DNA of 64,000 nucleotides from Candidatus Poribacteria bacterium (GCA_022827055.1 JAJDTR010000115.1:47262-111261); one strand, 5' to 3'; shown: positions 33,930-42,813, counted from the stretch's first letter. Notes: generated from the sequence alone by a model not told the origin. Program-made: numbers and translations.

Positions 33930-35036
33930 GTGAATAGTTTTGCTAGGATGATTGCATATTTAACAGCGATATGCCTGATTATTCCGTCGCTGGCATTTGC
34001 AGAGGCGGTTGTATCGATCGATCCGGCGGTAGTCAAGTCGCCGCAAGCGGGTGAAAAACTCGTGTTCGATGTAAATATCTCGAACGCAGAGAACGTCTCC
34101 GCCTATCAACTTAATCTCAAGTTCGACGCGCTCGCTCTCTCGTACGTCGGCGTGGAGTTCAGCGATTATCTTCCAGGCAATCAGGATGTAGGAAACATAG
34201 CGAATATTGAGATTTTTCTTATCGAGCCAAATGGTGTCGAGACAGATCTGGCGACCGGCACTGCCATACTCGCCCCACCCGCTGCAGCGGCATCATTGGT
34301 CGGTGTCGGAGGCAACGAGGGCAGGCTATTAAGCGTTACCTTTGAGGTGCTTGAATATAAAGCTTCCGCAATTGAACTCATTGATGTTGAATTGTCAAAT
34401 CCCGATGGTAAGCGACTGAATGTCACGACTGCTACGGGAAAGATTGAGGCGCCCCCTTTCACCATCACCGAACACATTCCCGGAGATAAATTCCTCTTGT
34501 TGCAAGGAGACATTTTCGAACCAAACGCATTTGTCCAATGTTTCATCCCTATCTGGGAGGGCGAGATAACGGTTGAGGGAGGTTCATTTTTAGAGTATCA
34601 GGCGGCATTCCCGATTGAGAGCGTATATAACATAGGAGGGGTATTTGCTCATACGGCAGACGGAAGCCGAATCGGGGACCTTGTCACTACTCTTGACACG
34701 GATTGGATGCATTACAGTGTCGCATTGGATTCACTGGCGGGACAGACCATCGTGGCTGTCAGCCTCGGGACGGAGAAACCAGCGAATCGCGCGACGTCGT
34801 TCGGCAAATTCGGGATGATGGTGGATAACATCCAAATTACCGATGGCACACACATCCTTGAACCTATATGGGTTGACAAAGATTCAATCAACGGTCAGCG
34901 GCGCGTGAATGTTCCCCTTGGCGATGTGTCGGGGATTGAAAATTGTGAAGTGTTCGCCGTTACAACGGAGGGAGTTTCCGTCGAGTCTAGGGGGAAACGC
35001 CCGACGACCTGGGGACGTGTCAAGACGGGAAGATGA
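33930..35036 (+). CDS. Secreted cohesin-domain protein with GK..TTWG C-terminal motif
   Basis: 368 residues from GTG 33930 (GGGAGG six bases upstream; the frame opens at 33885). Signal peptide ARMIAYLTAICLIIPSLAFA. Residues about 25-160 resemble a cohesin domain: VSIDPAVVKSPQAGEKLVFD, VSAYQLNLKFDALALSYV, then EGRLLSVTFEVLEY. The middle 170-330 is beta-rich and not recognised. The end, GVSVESRGKRPTTWGRVK, matches the C-termini of the four LamG proteins at 46.9-50.9 kb. Cohesins bind dockerins, and a dockerin-bearing protein is encoded at 55487-59359, so an extracellular pairing is possible but unproven. Confidence 0.75.
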   Translation: MNSFARMIAYLTAICLIIPSLAFAEAVVSIDPAVVKSPQAGEKLVFDVNISNAENVSAYQLNLKFDALALSYVGVEFSDYLPGNQDVGNIANIEIFLIEPNGVETDLATGTAILAPPAAAASLVGVGGNEGRLLSVTFEVLEYKASAIELIDVELSNPDGKRLNVTTATGKIEAPPFTITEHIPGDKFLLLQGDIFEPNAFVQCFIPIWEGEITVEGGSFLEYQAAFPIESVYNIGGVFAHTADGSRIGDLVTTLDTDWMHYSVALDSLAGQTIVAVSLGTEKPANRATSFGKFGMMVDNIQITDGTHILEPIWVDKDSINGQRRVNVPLGDVSGIENCEVFAVTTEGVSVESRGKRPTTWGRVKTGR

Positions 35037-35116
35037 GAGAGAAAAGGAAGGCGAGCGATAAGAAATGAAGTCAATTGGAAGGGTGGAAGAGAGGAAGCAG
35101 TGGAGAGAAGATTCGT

Positions 35117-36226
35117 TTATTTTACGAGGGCGAGTTGCGCCATCTCTCGACCTTGATGTGTCAGATCTAACCGCCCCGCACGATTGCGAACGAATCCGCG
35201 GCGCTCTGCGTTTCGGACGACTTGTTGCGCGAAATCCGGTTCCCAATGCAGATGACTGCTGAGATGATTAACGTGCGCCTCCCTTTCCGCCTCGGGCAAC
35301 CCTTCGTGACTGAAGAGGTGAATGGTGAGCATTGTCTGCGCGAATTCCCACCTTTGACTAGCCCGCCGCCGAGCGATGGCGACGATGCCGCGATTCGGTG
35401 CAAAAAGAAAAGCCAACGCGAAAAATACTCCGGTCATTAGTCCCATCGAACCGGCAATCGAGGCATCTTGATAGTGCGCGAACCAGTACCCTCCAACCGC
35501 GCTGGCGACGCCGATCAATCCACTTAGTACAATCATCCGGGAGAGTCGATTGGTGAGAAGGTACGCTGTGATGGGCGGCACAATCATCAAGGCAACGACC
35601 AAGATTGAACCCACCGCATCGAACGCCCCAACCGCCGTGACTGAAACCAATGCCATCAAACCGTAGTGAATGAGCGCAGGAGAGAAACCGAGGGTGGCGG
35701 CAAGGTTCGCGTCGAACGTAACCAGCTTCAGTTCTTTATAGCAGAACGCTATGAAGACGACGTTGATGCACAGGATCGCGGCCATGACCCAGAGCGAACG
35801 AGGTCCAAAATCGTATCCAAAAAACTCAAATCGATTAAAGGGCGCCAAAGCCAGTTCTCCCAGCAACACGGTATCGGTGTCGAGGTGAACGTCACCTGCG
35901 TAGCGGGCAATAAGAATTACGCCAACACTAAACAGCGCGGGAAACGTGATTCCGATGGCGGCGTCTTCACGAATCAGCCTTGTTCGATTCAGCAATTCTA
36001 CCAGACTTACCGTTAGCACGCCGGTAGCCGCTGCAGCAATAATGAGCAGCGGTGATGTCAGGTCTGCCGTAACGAAGAAGGCAAGTGCAATCCCCAAGAG
36101 AATGGCATGGCTAATAGCGTCGCTCATCATTGCCATACGCCGCAATACGAGAAACACGCCCGGCAGAGCGCACGCCACTGCCACAACTATCGCTATCAAC
36201 TGGATTTCAAGCACTTCGGACGACAT
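35117..36226 (-). CDS. Metal ABC transporter permease with C-terminal winged helix (TroD-like)
   Basis: 369 residues, about 85 longer than usual for this family. Residues 1-280 form about eight membrane helices of the Mn/Zn/Fe permease (ABC-3) family, with GVFLVLRRMAMMSDAISHAIL and TVGAFDAVGSILVVALMIVPP. After the last helix, residues about 290-369 form a soluble domain (EGLPEAEREAHVNHLSSHLHW, then VVRNAERRGFVRNRAGRLDLT), which has a winged-helix look. It starts 11 bases after the end of the first permease. Import of a divalent cation with the other Tro proteins is the likely role. The fused domain may sense metal or DNA, as in chlamydial YtgCR; this is inference. Confidence 0.85.
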   Translation of the reverse strand: MSSEVLEIQLIAIVVAVACALPGVFLVLRRMAMMSDAISHAILLGIALAFFVTADLTSPLLIIAAAATGVLTVSLVELLNRTRLIREDAAIGITFPALFSVGVILIARYAGDVHLDTDTVLLGELALAPFNRFEFFGYDFGPRSLWVMAAILCINVVFIAFCYKELKLVTFDANLAATLGFSPALIHYGLMALVSVTAVGAFDAVGSILVVALMIVPPITAYLLTNRLSRMIVLSGLIGVASAVGGYWFAHYQDASIAGSMGLMTGVFFALAFLFAPNRGIVAIARRRASQRWEFAQTMLTIHLFSHEGLPEAEREAHVNHLSSHLHWEPDFAQQVVRNAERRGFVRNRAGRLDLTHQGREMAQLALVK

Positions 36227-36237
36227 AGTATCACATC

Positions 36238-37362
36238 TTACCTTCCGCGACCGGCGACATACCGCGCTTGAATAACCCCCTCAGATGTAAGCGCCCATTC
36301 ATCAGAATTGACGTTTTCAACCCAACCACGCGATGCCAACTCTCTGAGACTGTGGCGCACGTTGCTCCGGTGTGCGCTCATCGCCTCCAAGACCGCAGTG
36401 GAATGGCTGTGTCGGGGGTCCTCGTGCTGTGATGCAAGCGTGTAGAGGTCGTTCAACACGACCTCTATCCGGAGTTTTCTACGTTCACGCTGACTGCGAA
36501 TCCAGTTCCAGACGAGTCCGCGATTAGGGGCAAGAGTGATTGACAGAAGCACAATCGCGCTGATGGAAAGCACAATAGTGGGACCTGTGGGGACCTGAAC
36601 CGCGCTGCTGCTGATGACGGCTCCACTGACGCCGGCAATCGCACCAAAAAGCACAGAGAGTGCAACCATCCCTCCGAGCCGATTGGTCCACTGCCGAGCC
36701 GCGGCGGCGGGCGCGACAACCATCGCGCTCATCAGCACCACTCCTACCGTTTGAAGCCCCAATACAATCGCAATCACGAGGAGCGTAATCAGTAGGACAT
36801 CAAGAATCGCCATCGGGAATCCTAGGCTGGCTCCAAAGCTTGTGTCGAAACACAGCAGTTTGAACTCCTTCCATAATAATAGCATGATGATGATAGTCAC
36901 TCCGCCGATGGATGCCATTGTTATGACATCTCGCTCCAGGAGTGCTGCGGCTTGCCCGAACAGGAAGGTATCCAAGCCCGATTGCTTGGCGGTAGGCATT
37001 TTCTGAATCACGGTAAGCAAAACCAGACCCCCGCTGAAGAAGACTGACAGCACTAATCCGAGCGCGCTGTCTTCTTTGATGCGCGTATTGTTGACGATAC
37101 TTATTACGAGCAGCGTGGCAATCCATCCGGCTATTGCCGCACCAATCACAAGGATGAGCGGGGCTTTACTTTGTGTCAGTAGGAATGCCATCGCGACGCC
37201 GGGCAAAGTCGCGTGCGAAATCGCATCTCCTAGTAGGCTCTGTTTCCGCAGCACGGCATAAGCGCCGAGAGCGCCGCTCACAACGCCGAGCGTTGCCGAC
37301 CCCAAAGCCACTGTTCGCAGCGTATAATCAAAGAATAGGTCTCTCCCCAATTCCAGTACCAC
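36238..37362 (-). CDS. Metal ABC transporter permease with C-terminal winged helix (TroC-like)
   Basis: 374 residues from GTG 37362, which has GAGAGG-type sequence upstream and overlaps the ATPase gene by 35 bases. Helices to about 290 carry the family motifs [26 protein letters not shown] and [21 protein letters not shown] (shown in part). The tail of about 85 residues ([50 protein letters not shown]) fits an MntR/IdeR-like winged helix. Since both permeases carry such a tail, it is probably functional. Function: half of a heterodimeric divalent-metal channel. Confidence 0.85.
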   Translation of the reverse strand: MVLELGRDLFFDYTLRTVALGSATLGVVSGALGAYAVLRKQSLLGDAISHATLPGVAMAFLLTQSKAPLILVIGAAIAGWIATLLVISIVNNTRIKEDSALGLVLSVFFSGGLVLLTVIQKMPTAKQSGLDTFLFGQAAALLERDVITMASIGGVTIIIMLLLWKEFKLLCFDTSFGASLGFPMAILDVLLITLLVIAIVLGLQTVGVVLMSAMVVAPAAAARQWTNRLGGMVALSVLFGAIAGVSGAVISSSAVQVPTGPTIVLSISAIVLLSITLAPNRGLVWNWIRSQRERRKLRIEVVLNDLYTLASQHEDPRHSHSTAVLEAMSAHRSNVRHSLRELASRGWVENVNSDEWALTSEGVIQARYVAGRGR

Positions 37363-38170
37363 CGTTCTCGACCTCTTCCGGTTCAATCACATGCGGCGCG
37401 ATTTGCGTCTCGGCAGGTTCATCGCCGCTACGACTAAGAAACGCTATTCGCCCGCCATATGTCAGTCGGAGATTTTTCTCGGTAAACACGTCTTTGACCG
37501 GTCCGCTTGCAATTCGTCGCACATTAAGCAGGGTAACCCAGTCAAAGTAATCCACAACCGTTTGTAGATCATGGTGGACGACGACGAGAGTCTTTCCCGC
37601 AGCGCGCAACTCCTGCAACAACTCAACAATGGCGCGTTCGGTCGTTGCATCCACGCCCTGAAACGGCTCATCCATGAAATAGATTTGCGCATCTTGAACG
37701 AGCGCACGTGCAAGAAAAACACGCTGCTGCTGTCCGCCGGAGAGCTGGCTAATCTGTCGGTGCGCCAAATCTTGCATCCCAACTTTTTCCAATGCTTCCA
37801 GCGCCAGTTTGCGTTCTCTGGACCCGGGGCGGCGTATCCAACCGAGTGCGCCGTACCGCCCCATCATCACGACATCTAACACGCTCGTGGGAAAGTCCCA
37901 ATCTACACTGCCTCGCTGCGGAACGTAACCGACCAGACGACGTTGGGCAGAATAGGACTGGCCATAGATGGAAACGCGCCCGGCAGCCGACCGCACCAAG
38001 CCCAATATCACCTTGATAAGCGTGGTTTTGCCGGCGCCGTTGGGACCGACGATAGCCATCAGAACACCGACCGGAACGTTGAGATCAACATCCCAAAGCA
38101 CGGGTTGATCCCGATAGGCTACAGTGAGATCTTCTACCTCAATTGCCAGAGCATCTGAATGGTTTGCCAT
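37328..38170 (-). CDS. Metal ABC transporter ATP-binding protein (TroB-like)
   Basis: 280 residues, ATG behind GGAGAAAAGA. Walker [10 protein letters not shown], signature [15 protein letters not shown], Walker B IYFMDEPF and switch VVHHD are all present, with [14 protein letters not shown] typical of the Mn/Zn/Fe subfamily. The last 40 residues ([21 protein letters not shown]) are an acidic extension. It supplies energy to the two permeases and overlaps the first of them. A repeat-bearing spacer of about 320 bases separates it from the substrate-binding gene. Confidence 0.92.
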   Translation of the reverse strand: MANHSDALAIEVEDLTVAYRDQPVLWDVDLNVPVGVLMAIVGPNGAGKTTLIKVILGLVRSAAGRVSIYGQSYSAQRRLVGYVPQRGSVDWDFPTSVLDVVMMGRYGALGWIRRPGSRERKLALEALEKVGMQDLAHRQISQLSGGQQQRVFLARALVQDAQIYFMDEPFQGVDATTERAIVELLQELRAAGKTLVVVHHDLQTVVDYFDWVTLLNVRRIASGPVKDVFTEKNLRLTYGGRIAFLSRSGDEPAETQIAPHVIEPEEVENGGTGIGERPIL

Positions 38171-38287
38171 TCTTTTCTCCTTTCAGACACCCAGGACCGG
38201 GGAACGAGAGTATTGCCATTTCGCATGAACAGTTGAATAATAGTGCACGTGATTATTTAATTGTATTATTCACTTTCTCCGTAAGGA

Positions 38288-38360
38288 GGATCAAATGAGC
38301 GAATGCGATAGAGATTCCCTCAAATGAGTGAATAGATCAAGCACGCGCGATAGAGATCCT
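38288..38360 (-). repeat. CTATCGC/TTGATT repeats in inverse orientation
   Basis: GATCAAGC, GCGATAGAGATCC and GCGATAGAGATTCC mark two units read on the minus strand. Confidence 0.6.
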
Positions 38361-38415
38361 AAAGAGCTCCCACAGATACCTTCATAGCGCGTCTTTATCG
38401 CTTCCTACGAACCAA

Positions 38416-38443
38416 GTAGAGGATGCAGATCTGCGTCCCCTAC
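38416..38443. repeat. GTAGGGGACGCAGATC palindrome, imperfect copy
   Basis: A 28-base palindrome with two mismatched pairs (GTAGAGGATGCAGA / TCTGCGTCCCCTAC). The perfect form lies at 63065-63092. Confidence 0.75.
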
Positions 38444-38492
38444 ATCAAAGCTGCACGCCACATAACAAGGCTACAAATTTTACGATTTCCCC

Positions 38493-39443
38493 CTACTTCT
38501 TCACATGCTTATTGCTCCGCACGAGGGATTTTACAATGGTGTCAATATTGTGACGAACCATACCGATGTAGGTGCCTTCAGGGGTACCCGGATCGCCCAT
38601 GGCATCCGAAAATAATTTCCCCCCGATTTCTACGTCGAATCCTCGTGATTTTACCGCCGCCTGTACCGCCTCAATGTTTCGCGAGGACACCGAGGTTTCG
38701 ACGAACATCGCGGGAATTCGCCTCTGAACAATAAACTTGGCGAGTTCTTGAATGTCAGCAGTGCCGGCTTCCGCCACGGTGCTGATGCCCTGCAGTCCGC
38801 GTACTTGAAATCCGTATGCACGCCCAAAATAGTTGAATGCGTCGTGGGCGGTAACGAGCACCCGTTGATTCTCGGGTATCCGTTCCGCTTGGGTCTTCAC
38901 GTATTCGTGCAGTTCATCCAGTTTGGCGAGATAAACTTCTGAATTCCGCCGGTAACTTTCCGCATGCTTTGCGTCCGCCTCAATAAGCGTATCGCGAATA
39001 TTTTCGACAGCTTTTTTCCAAAGCTTAACATCAAACCAGACATGCGGATCGTAGGCACCTTCAAACTCCGGAGGGGTGAGTAGCATTGAGCGGTCGATTC
39101 CATCCGTGACAGCGACCGTTATTGTCTGACCCGACATCCGTTGCAGCACTTCGGCCATTTTGGCTTCAAGATGCAAGCCGTTATAGAAAATAACGTCCGC
39201 TCCAGACAGACGGGAAACATCTCCCGCGGTTGCTTTGTATAGATGCGGATCTATGCCGGGCCCCATGAGCGCCGTCACTTTGATATGATCGTCGCCTACA
39301 GCCTTGGTGATATCGGCTATCATGCCAATTGTGGCGACAATATTTAATTGGCCAACACCGCGTTTTTTGGATTTGTCCTGCTGTTCACAGGACGGTAGAA
39401 ACGCAGTTGAGGCGATGATAAGGAAAATTCCAAGTATACGCAT
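38493..39443 (-). CDS. Metal ABC transporter substrate-binding lipoprotein (TroA/ZnuA-like)
   Basis: 316 residues from ATG 39443 (upstream codons to 39491 come from repeat DNA). Lipobox AFLPSC at about residue 19. The cluster A-I family signature is present: VATIGMIADITKAVG, TALMGPGIDPHLYKATAGDV with the metal-ligand His, VIFYNGLHLEAKM with a second His, a third ligand region VTAHDAFNYFGRAYGFQV, and the C-terminal VETSVSSRNIEAV with SDAMG and an acidic ligand. No His-rich loop is present, which favours manganese or iron over zinc, though this is not decisive. Binding of metal outside the inner membrane and delivery to the Tro permeases is the role. Confidence 0.92.
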   Translation of the reverse strand: MRILGIFLIIASTAFLPSCEQQDKSKKRGVGQLNIVATIGMIADITKAVGDDHIKVTALMGPGIDPHLYKATAGDVSRLSGADVIFYNGLHLEAKMAEVLQRMSGQTITVAVTDGIDRSMLLTPPEFEGAYDPHVWFDVKLWKKAVENIRDTLIEADAKHAESYRRNSEVYLAKLDELHEYVKTQAERIPENQRVLVTAHDAFNYFGRAYGFQVRGLQGISTVAEAGTADIQELAKFIVQRRIPAMFVETSVSSRNIEAVQAAVKSRGFDVEIGGKLFSDAMGDPGTPEGTYIGMVRHNIDTIVKSLVRSNKHVKK

Positions 39444-39581
39444 GATTAAAGGCTGGTGCGCAGTGCGCACCCTACAAGAATGGTCGATCATATGACAGCA
39501 TCAACACGGTTGAGATCGCAATTAGGAGAATCCCAAGTATACGCATAAGACAAAAACTGGTGGGCAGTGCCCACCCTACAA
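39406..39581. repeat. Direct duplication of the troA 5' end with paired palindromes
   Basis: The sequence around the start of the binding-protein gene (39406-39476) recurs upstream at about 39508-39581. The second copy encodes MRILGILLIAISTV and then stops after about 22 codons. Each copy ends in a perfect hairpin, GGTGCGC-AGT-GCGCACC (39455-39471) and GGTGGGC-AGT-GCCCACC (39559-39575), followed by CTACAA. Confidence 0.75.
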
Positions 39582-39639
39582 TGCTACAAGACAGGGATAT
39601 TTTTAGGTTATTCAATAAGGCTACAAGATACGATTCACT

Positions 39640-40293
39640 TTAAGTGACCCTTACGAAGATATATCCGGCAACTTCCGAACCCAGAATCTTTTCGGAATTT
39701 TCGCTGCGGATGGTTATCGGGCCATTAAACGGCGCCACATCAAGTACCGTGAACTCCGTTTCCGGATATAAGTTCATCTCCCCAAGATAACGCAATAGCG
39801 CCGAATCGTGATCGCTGACTTCGGTAATTATTCCTTTCTGACCGGCTTTGAGATCGGTCAAGGGACTTAACGCAGGCATCGCGACGGTTCCATCTCGATT
39901 AGGTATGGGCGCGCCATGCGGGTCGGCGGTCGGATGACCGAGTATCGCATCAATTCGATCCTCGAGATCTTCGGAAAGCACGTGCTCCCACTTCTCGGCT
40001 TCCTCGTGCACCTTGTCCCACGGCACGTTGAGCGCTTCAGCCAAGTAAAGTTCCACCAACCGATGATGACGTATTACCTCCAAAGCAATCTTTTGCCCGG
40101 CTTCGGTCAAACTTACTCCTTTATAGGGTTCATAAACCGCCAGGTTCATCTGTTTTAGCTTTTTCAGCATTCCCGTCGCCGAGGCAGGTGTCACATCCAG
40201 AAATTCCGCTAAAAGAGAAGTCGTGACTTTACCTTCTCTTTCAGCCAGTTTGTAGATTGCTTTGAGGTAGTCCTCGACGGCCTGCGTGTGCAT
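39640..40293 (-). CDS. DtxR/MntR-family metal-dependent regulator (TroR-like)
   Basis: 217 residues, ATG behind GGAGGCGCACG. N-terminal winged helix MHTQAVEDYLKAIYKLAEREGKVTTS (part) with recognition helix TPASATGMLKKL, a dimer and metal-binding domain (LEVIRHHRLVELYLAEAL, HEEAEKWEHVLSEDLEDRI, with the expected His and Glu ligands), and a C-terminal SH3/FeoA-like domain from about residue 145 (PLTDLKAGQKGIITEV, then FTVLDVAPFNGPITIR). This length matches DtxR and IdeR more than the shorter MntR of Bacillus. It probably represses its own operon and the importer below, in response to Mn or Fe. Treponema has the same five genes with the regulator at the end of the operon. Confidence 0.93.
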   Translation of the reverse strand: MHTQAVEDYLKAIYKLAEREGKVTTSLLAEFLDVTPASATGMLKKLKQMNLAVYEPYKGVSLTEAGQKIALEVIRHHRLVELYLAEALNVPWDKVHEEAEKWEHVLSEDLEDRIDAILGHPTADPHGAPIPNRDGTVAMPALSPLTDLKAGQKGIITEVSDHDSALLRYLGEMNLYPETEFTVLDVAPFNGPITIRSENSEKILGSEVAGYIFVRVT

Positions 40294-40322
40294 CGTGCGC
40301 CTCCAGCATGTTCTAAAAACAG

Positions 40323-40388
40323 TTAGTCTAGCCTGCGAACATTTTTAGGATAGACTAAATTATATTTTATGGACGAGCTAAATGTCAA
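40323..40388 (-). promoter_or_regulatory. Promoter with DtxR-like operators upstream of the regulator
   Basis: On the minus strand TTGACA (40383-40388) and TATAAT (40359-40364) are separated by 18 bases. The sequence just downstream, TTTAGTCTATCCTAAAAA, matches the DtxR/IdeR consensus TTAGG-TAG-CTAA well, and TTAGTCTA/TAGACTAA form an inverted pair at 40323-40330 and 40351-40358. A second box-like unit TTAGTCTAGCCTGC lies at the far arm. This suits autoregulation by the adjacent regulator. Confidence 0.7.
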
Positions 40389-40478
40389 GGAAAAGTTAAA
40401 ATAATATGGTGGTGAGAATAGTCGGAGAAGTAGGAGATTTCGGGCTGATTTATCTTGATGAGAAAGAGTCTTGATATC

Positions 40479-40506
40479 GTAGGGAATAGCGATCGTTATT
40501 CCCTAC
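40479..40506. repeat. Palindrome of the GTAGGGAATAACGATC family
   Basis: A 28-base palindrome with one G.T wobble, the partner of 27-56. Confidence 0.8.
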
Positions 40507-40612
40507 TACAGGTGCATATTGTGACGCAGAAAGTTCTTGTGCATTGGCTGGATGTGCGATGAAAAAGGTGGAGTTGATAATTAAGATTCTACAGAACGAG
40601 GGGTGAGGAAGA

Positions 40613-40640
40613 AACCGAGTTTTGAGAAAAAAACTCGGTT
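40613..40640. repeat. AACCGAGTTTT hairpin
   Basis: AACCGAGTTTT (11 bases) is mirrored after a six-base centre. Related pieces occur near 33296-33395 and 44224-44245. It is not followed by a T run on the side needed to end mutY, so it is not called a terminator. Confidence 0.7.
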
Positions 40641-40683
40641 CCTGTGCCCCGGTCGGATAAAGGTGACAACTTGGGTTGTGGTA

Positions 40684-41757
40684 TCAATTTGGCTTTAATA
40701 GCGGGATGAATTTGTGATTGGCGCGCGGAAAGGGGTATTGGTCAATCTCATCAAGTCGAATCCATCGATAGTCCACGGGACCGTCCAAAACCACTTCCCC
40801 TGCATGGTAATGACAGCAGAAGACATCAACGATAATTCTGAAGTGCGAATATGCGTGTTTGACTCGCGTCAGGAAATCTACGTTTTCAACGGAGAGACCG
40901 ACCTCCTCATGAATTTCTCTAACACAGGCGGCTTCAGCGGATTCGTCCGACTTGACCTTGCCGCCGGGAAATTCCCATAGCCCGCCGAGCAAACCGTCCG
41001 CTTTGCGCTGGGTGATGAGAACGCAATTCTCTTTATAAATTACGCCCACGGCAATATGGTATTCGGGTGTAGGCTTAGATTTGATTCGTATGGGCAAGTC
41101 ATTTTGCCGCGCCGTCCGGAAAGCGTCGCAATGCTCGCTTACCGGACAGACAACGCAGAGAGGGGATTTGGGTCGGCAGATTTTTGATCCCAACTCCATC
41201 ATCGCCTGATTAAAACGACCGGGAGCATTGCTGTCGAGTAGAGAATCCGCTTTTGCTTGGAATGTCTTCGCCGTGCCAGATTGATTTACGGGCGAATCAA
41301 CGAGAAACAGTCGAGCAACTACGCGTTTCACGTTGCCATCCACTACGGCATAAGGTCGATCAAACGCTATGCTCTGCACAGCCGCGGCGGTATAGTCGCC
41401 CACGCCGGGCAAGCCCCGGAATACGGCGTAATCCGTCGGAACTTTCCCGTTCATCCTTTCGACGAGCACTTTGGCGGCTTTGTGAAGATTTCGCGCTCTG
41501 GCGTAGTACCCGAGTCCTTCCCACAGTTTCAGAACATCGCGCAACTCCGCACTAGCCAGATGTTGAAGTGTGGGAAATTTATCGACAAAATTTTGGTAGT
41601 ATTCCACCACTTTTTTTGCCTGAGTTTGCTGGAGCATCACCTCTGAAACCCAGATATGATACGGATTTTTGGTCTCACGCCACGGAAGTTGGCGGCGATG
41701 TGTCCTGAACCATGCCAATAGACTACGACGAAATTGTGAAGTGTCTTCGGGAGTCAT
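40684..41757 (-). CDS. mutY: A/G-specific adenine glycosylase
   Basis: 357 residues, normal for MutY. It removes adenine opposite 8-oxoguanine during base-excision repair. Seen in order: PYHIWVSEVMLQQTQAKKV with the catalytic-region Glu, the helix-hairpin-helix LPGVGDYTAAAVQSIAF with the catalytic Asp downstream in VVDGNVKRV, the iron-sulfur Cys set C-x6-C-x2-C-x5-C (CRPKSPLCVVCPVSEHC), and a C-terminal NUDIX-like domain with GGKVKSDESAEAACVREI followed by HEEVGL that recognises oxoguanine. The NUDIX box is unusually intact; many MutY C-terminal domains have lost it. Start ATG 41757 has no clear ribosome site. It stands alone. Confidence 0.95.
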   Translation of the reverse strand: MTPEDTSQFRRSLLAWFRTHRRQLPWRETKNPYHIWVSEVMLQQTQAKKVVEYYQNFVDKFPTLQHLASAELRDVLKLWEGLGYYARARNLHKAAKVLVERMNGKVPTDYAVFRGLPGVGDYTAAAVQSIAFDRPYAVVDGNVKRVVARLFLVDSPVNQSGTAKTFQAKADSLLDSNAPGRFNQAMMELGSKICRPKSPLCVVCPVSEHCDAFRTARQNDLPIRIKSKPTPEYHIAVGVIYKENCVLITQRKADGLLGGLWEFPGGKVKSDESAEAACVREIHEEVGLSVENVDFLTRVKHAYSHFRIIVDVFCCHYHAGEVVLDGPVDYRWIRLDEIDQYPFPRANHKFIPLLKPN

Positions 41758-41863
41758 GTGTTAATTTGGGCAGGTAGATGTGCATGCGCGCCATCAATTT
41801 TCGGGAATGGGATCACGGTCTGCGTTGGGCTGGATTCAGCGACTTGGTTTGACGTGCCGGGCA

Positions 41864-42607
41864 TCAGGACGCCGCCGAAATTACAACCCGCAGGCCGACA
41901 TTGTGCACCCTCTCCGTCGGCTCATAAGCCGCTCGATTGGCGCATCGCGCCGCGAATTCGCCGCGGGGGACCCAGGAACCGCCGCGAATCACTTTGCGTC
42001 TGCCATCCGCCGCGCCGCCGGGGTTGGCTGCCGGTGAATATTTGTAGGTTTCCGGGTGGAACCAATCGTTACACCATTCGTAGACATTTCCGCCCATGTC
42101 GAGGCATCCGTAGGGACTGACGCCTCCCGGATAGTTGCCGACGGGTGTCGTCCGCTTGAGGCGCACTTCGCCGAAGTTTCCTTTCGAGACGTCCCATTCA
42201 TTTCCCCAGGGATAAATCCGTCCATCGGTTCCACGGGAAGTTTTTTCCCATTCCGCTTCCGTCGGCAGGCGGTAAGACCCGTTGGTAAGTTCGTTAAGCC
42301 ACGTCAGGTACGCCAAGGTGTCGTACCAACTTACGCCCACAACCGGACAATCGGATGCGTTGAAACGTGGATCGTCATGAAAACGGGGCGGATGACCTCG
42401 CTTCGCCTCAAGAAACTGGGAATATTGAGCATTGGTCACAGGGAGTTTCCCGATGTAGAAAGCGTCAAGCGTCACTTCGCGCTGTGGTTCTTCATGGTCG
42501 GTTTTCCGATACGGCGTGGGTACTGTCCCCATGAGAAACGGGCCCGCCGGAACATAGACCAACGGGTAACCGATTTCATCAATTGTGACGGATCTGGATT
42601 GTGACAT
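41864..42607 (-). CDS. FGE/SUMF1-domain protein, formylglycine-type cysteine pair incomplete
   Basis: 247 residues, one domain of the formylglycine-generating enzyme family: GPFLMGT, EEPQREVTLDAFYIGKLPVTN, CPVVGVSWYDTLAYLTWL, YRLPTEAEWEKTSRG, DMGGNVYEWCNDW and RGGSW. In true FGE the segment after RGGS holds two copper-binding Cys; here it reads RGGSWVPRGEFAARCANR, so only one Cys remains. It is therefore more likely a binding or other-function member (EgtB, PvdO and variants) than a sulfatase maturase. No sulfatase gene is in the window. No signal peptide, so cytoplasmic. Confidence 0.85.
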   Translation of the reverse strand: MSQSRSVTIDEIGYPLVYVPAGPFLMGTVPTPYRKTDHEEPQREVTLDAFYIGKLPVTNAQYSQFLEAKRGHPPRFHDDPRFNASDCPVVGVSWYDTLAYLTWLNELTNGSYRLPTEAEWEKTSRGTDGRIYPWGNEWDVSKGNFGEVRLKRTTPVGNYPGGVSPYGCLDMGGNVYEWCNDWFHPETYKYSPAANPGGAADGRRKVIRGGSWVPRGEFAARCANRAAYEPTERVHNVGLRVVISAAS

Positions 42608-42751
42608 GGGAATTTTTCGCTATCGGTTCAGAACAGAGGGTGGCAAAGGAAATGCCGTCTACAGGCAGGCGGAATAATCGCATCTAATTTCCGGTTGTGG
42701 AGCCATTCCTTGGTCTGTCCAGTTAATCAACCGATATAGTGTCGACCAAGA

Positions 42752-42813
42752 GTTGGGTTTCACGGAATTTCTATCGTGCTCTCTGTCCAATCGCTTTGAT
42801 CGTTCAACCCAAC
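42752..42813. repeat. GTTGGGTT hairpin with a nested CTATCGC-type repeat
   Basis: The loop between GTTGGGTTTCAC and GTTCAACCCAACC consists almost entirely of one GAATTTCTATCGTGCTC...CGCTTTGAT unit. Other copies of the hairpin have unrelated loops. Confidence 0.7.

Larger units (their letters stand above)
38171..38492. other. Repeat-bearing spacer inside the metal-importer operon
   Basis: No gene. It holds inverted copies of the CTATCGC/TTGATT repeat at about 38288-38360 and a GTAG...CTAC palindrome at 38416-38443, both inserted between the binding-protein and ATPase genes. Confidence 0.6.
40294..40683. other. Intergenic region between mutY and the regulator
   Basis: Besides the promoter it holds two repeats: the palindrome at 40479-40506 and an AACCGAGTTTT...AAAACTCGGTT hairpin at 40613-40640. 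No gene is supported. Confidence 0.6.

Noticed and set aside
40613..40640. Terminator for mutY
   Set aside because: The AACCGAGTTTT hairpin is not followed by a T run on the minus strand and belongs to a dispersed repeat family.
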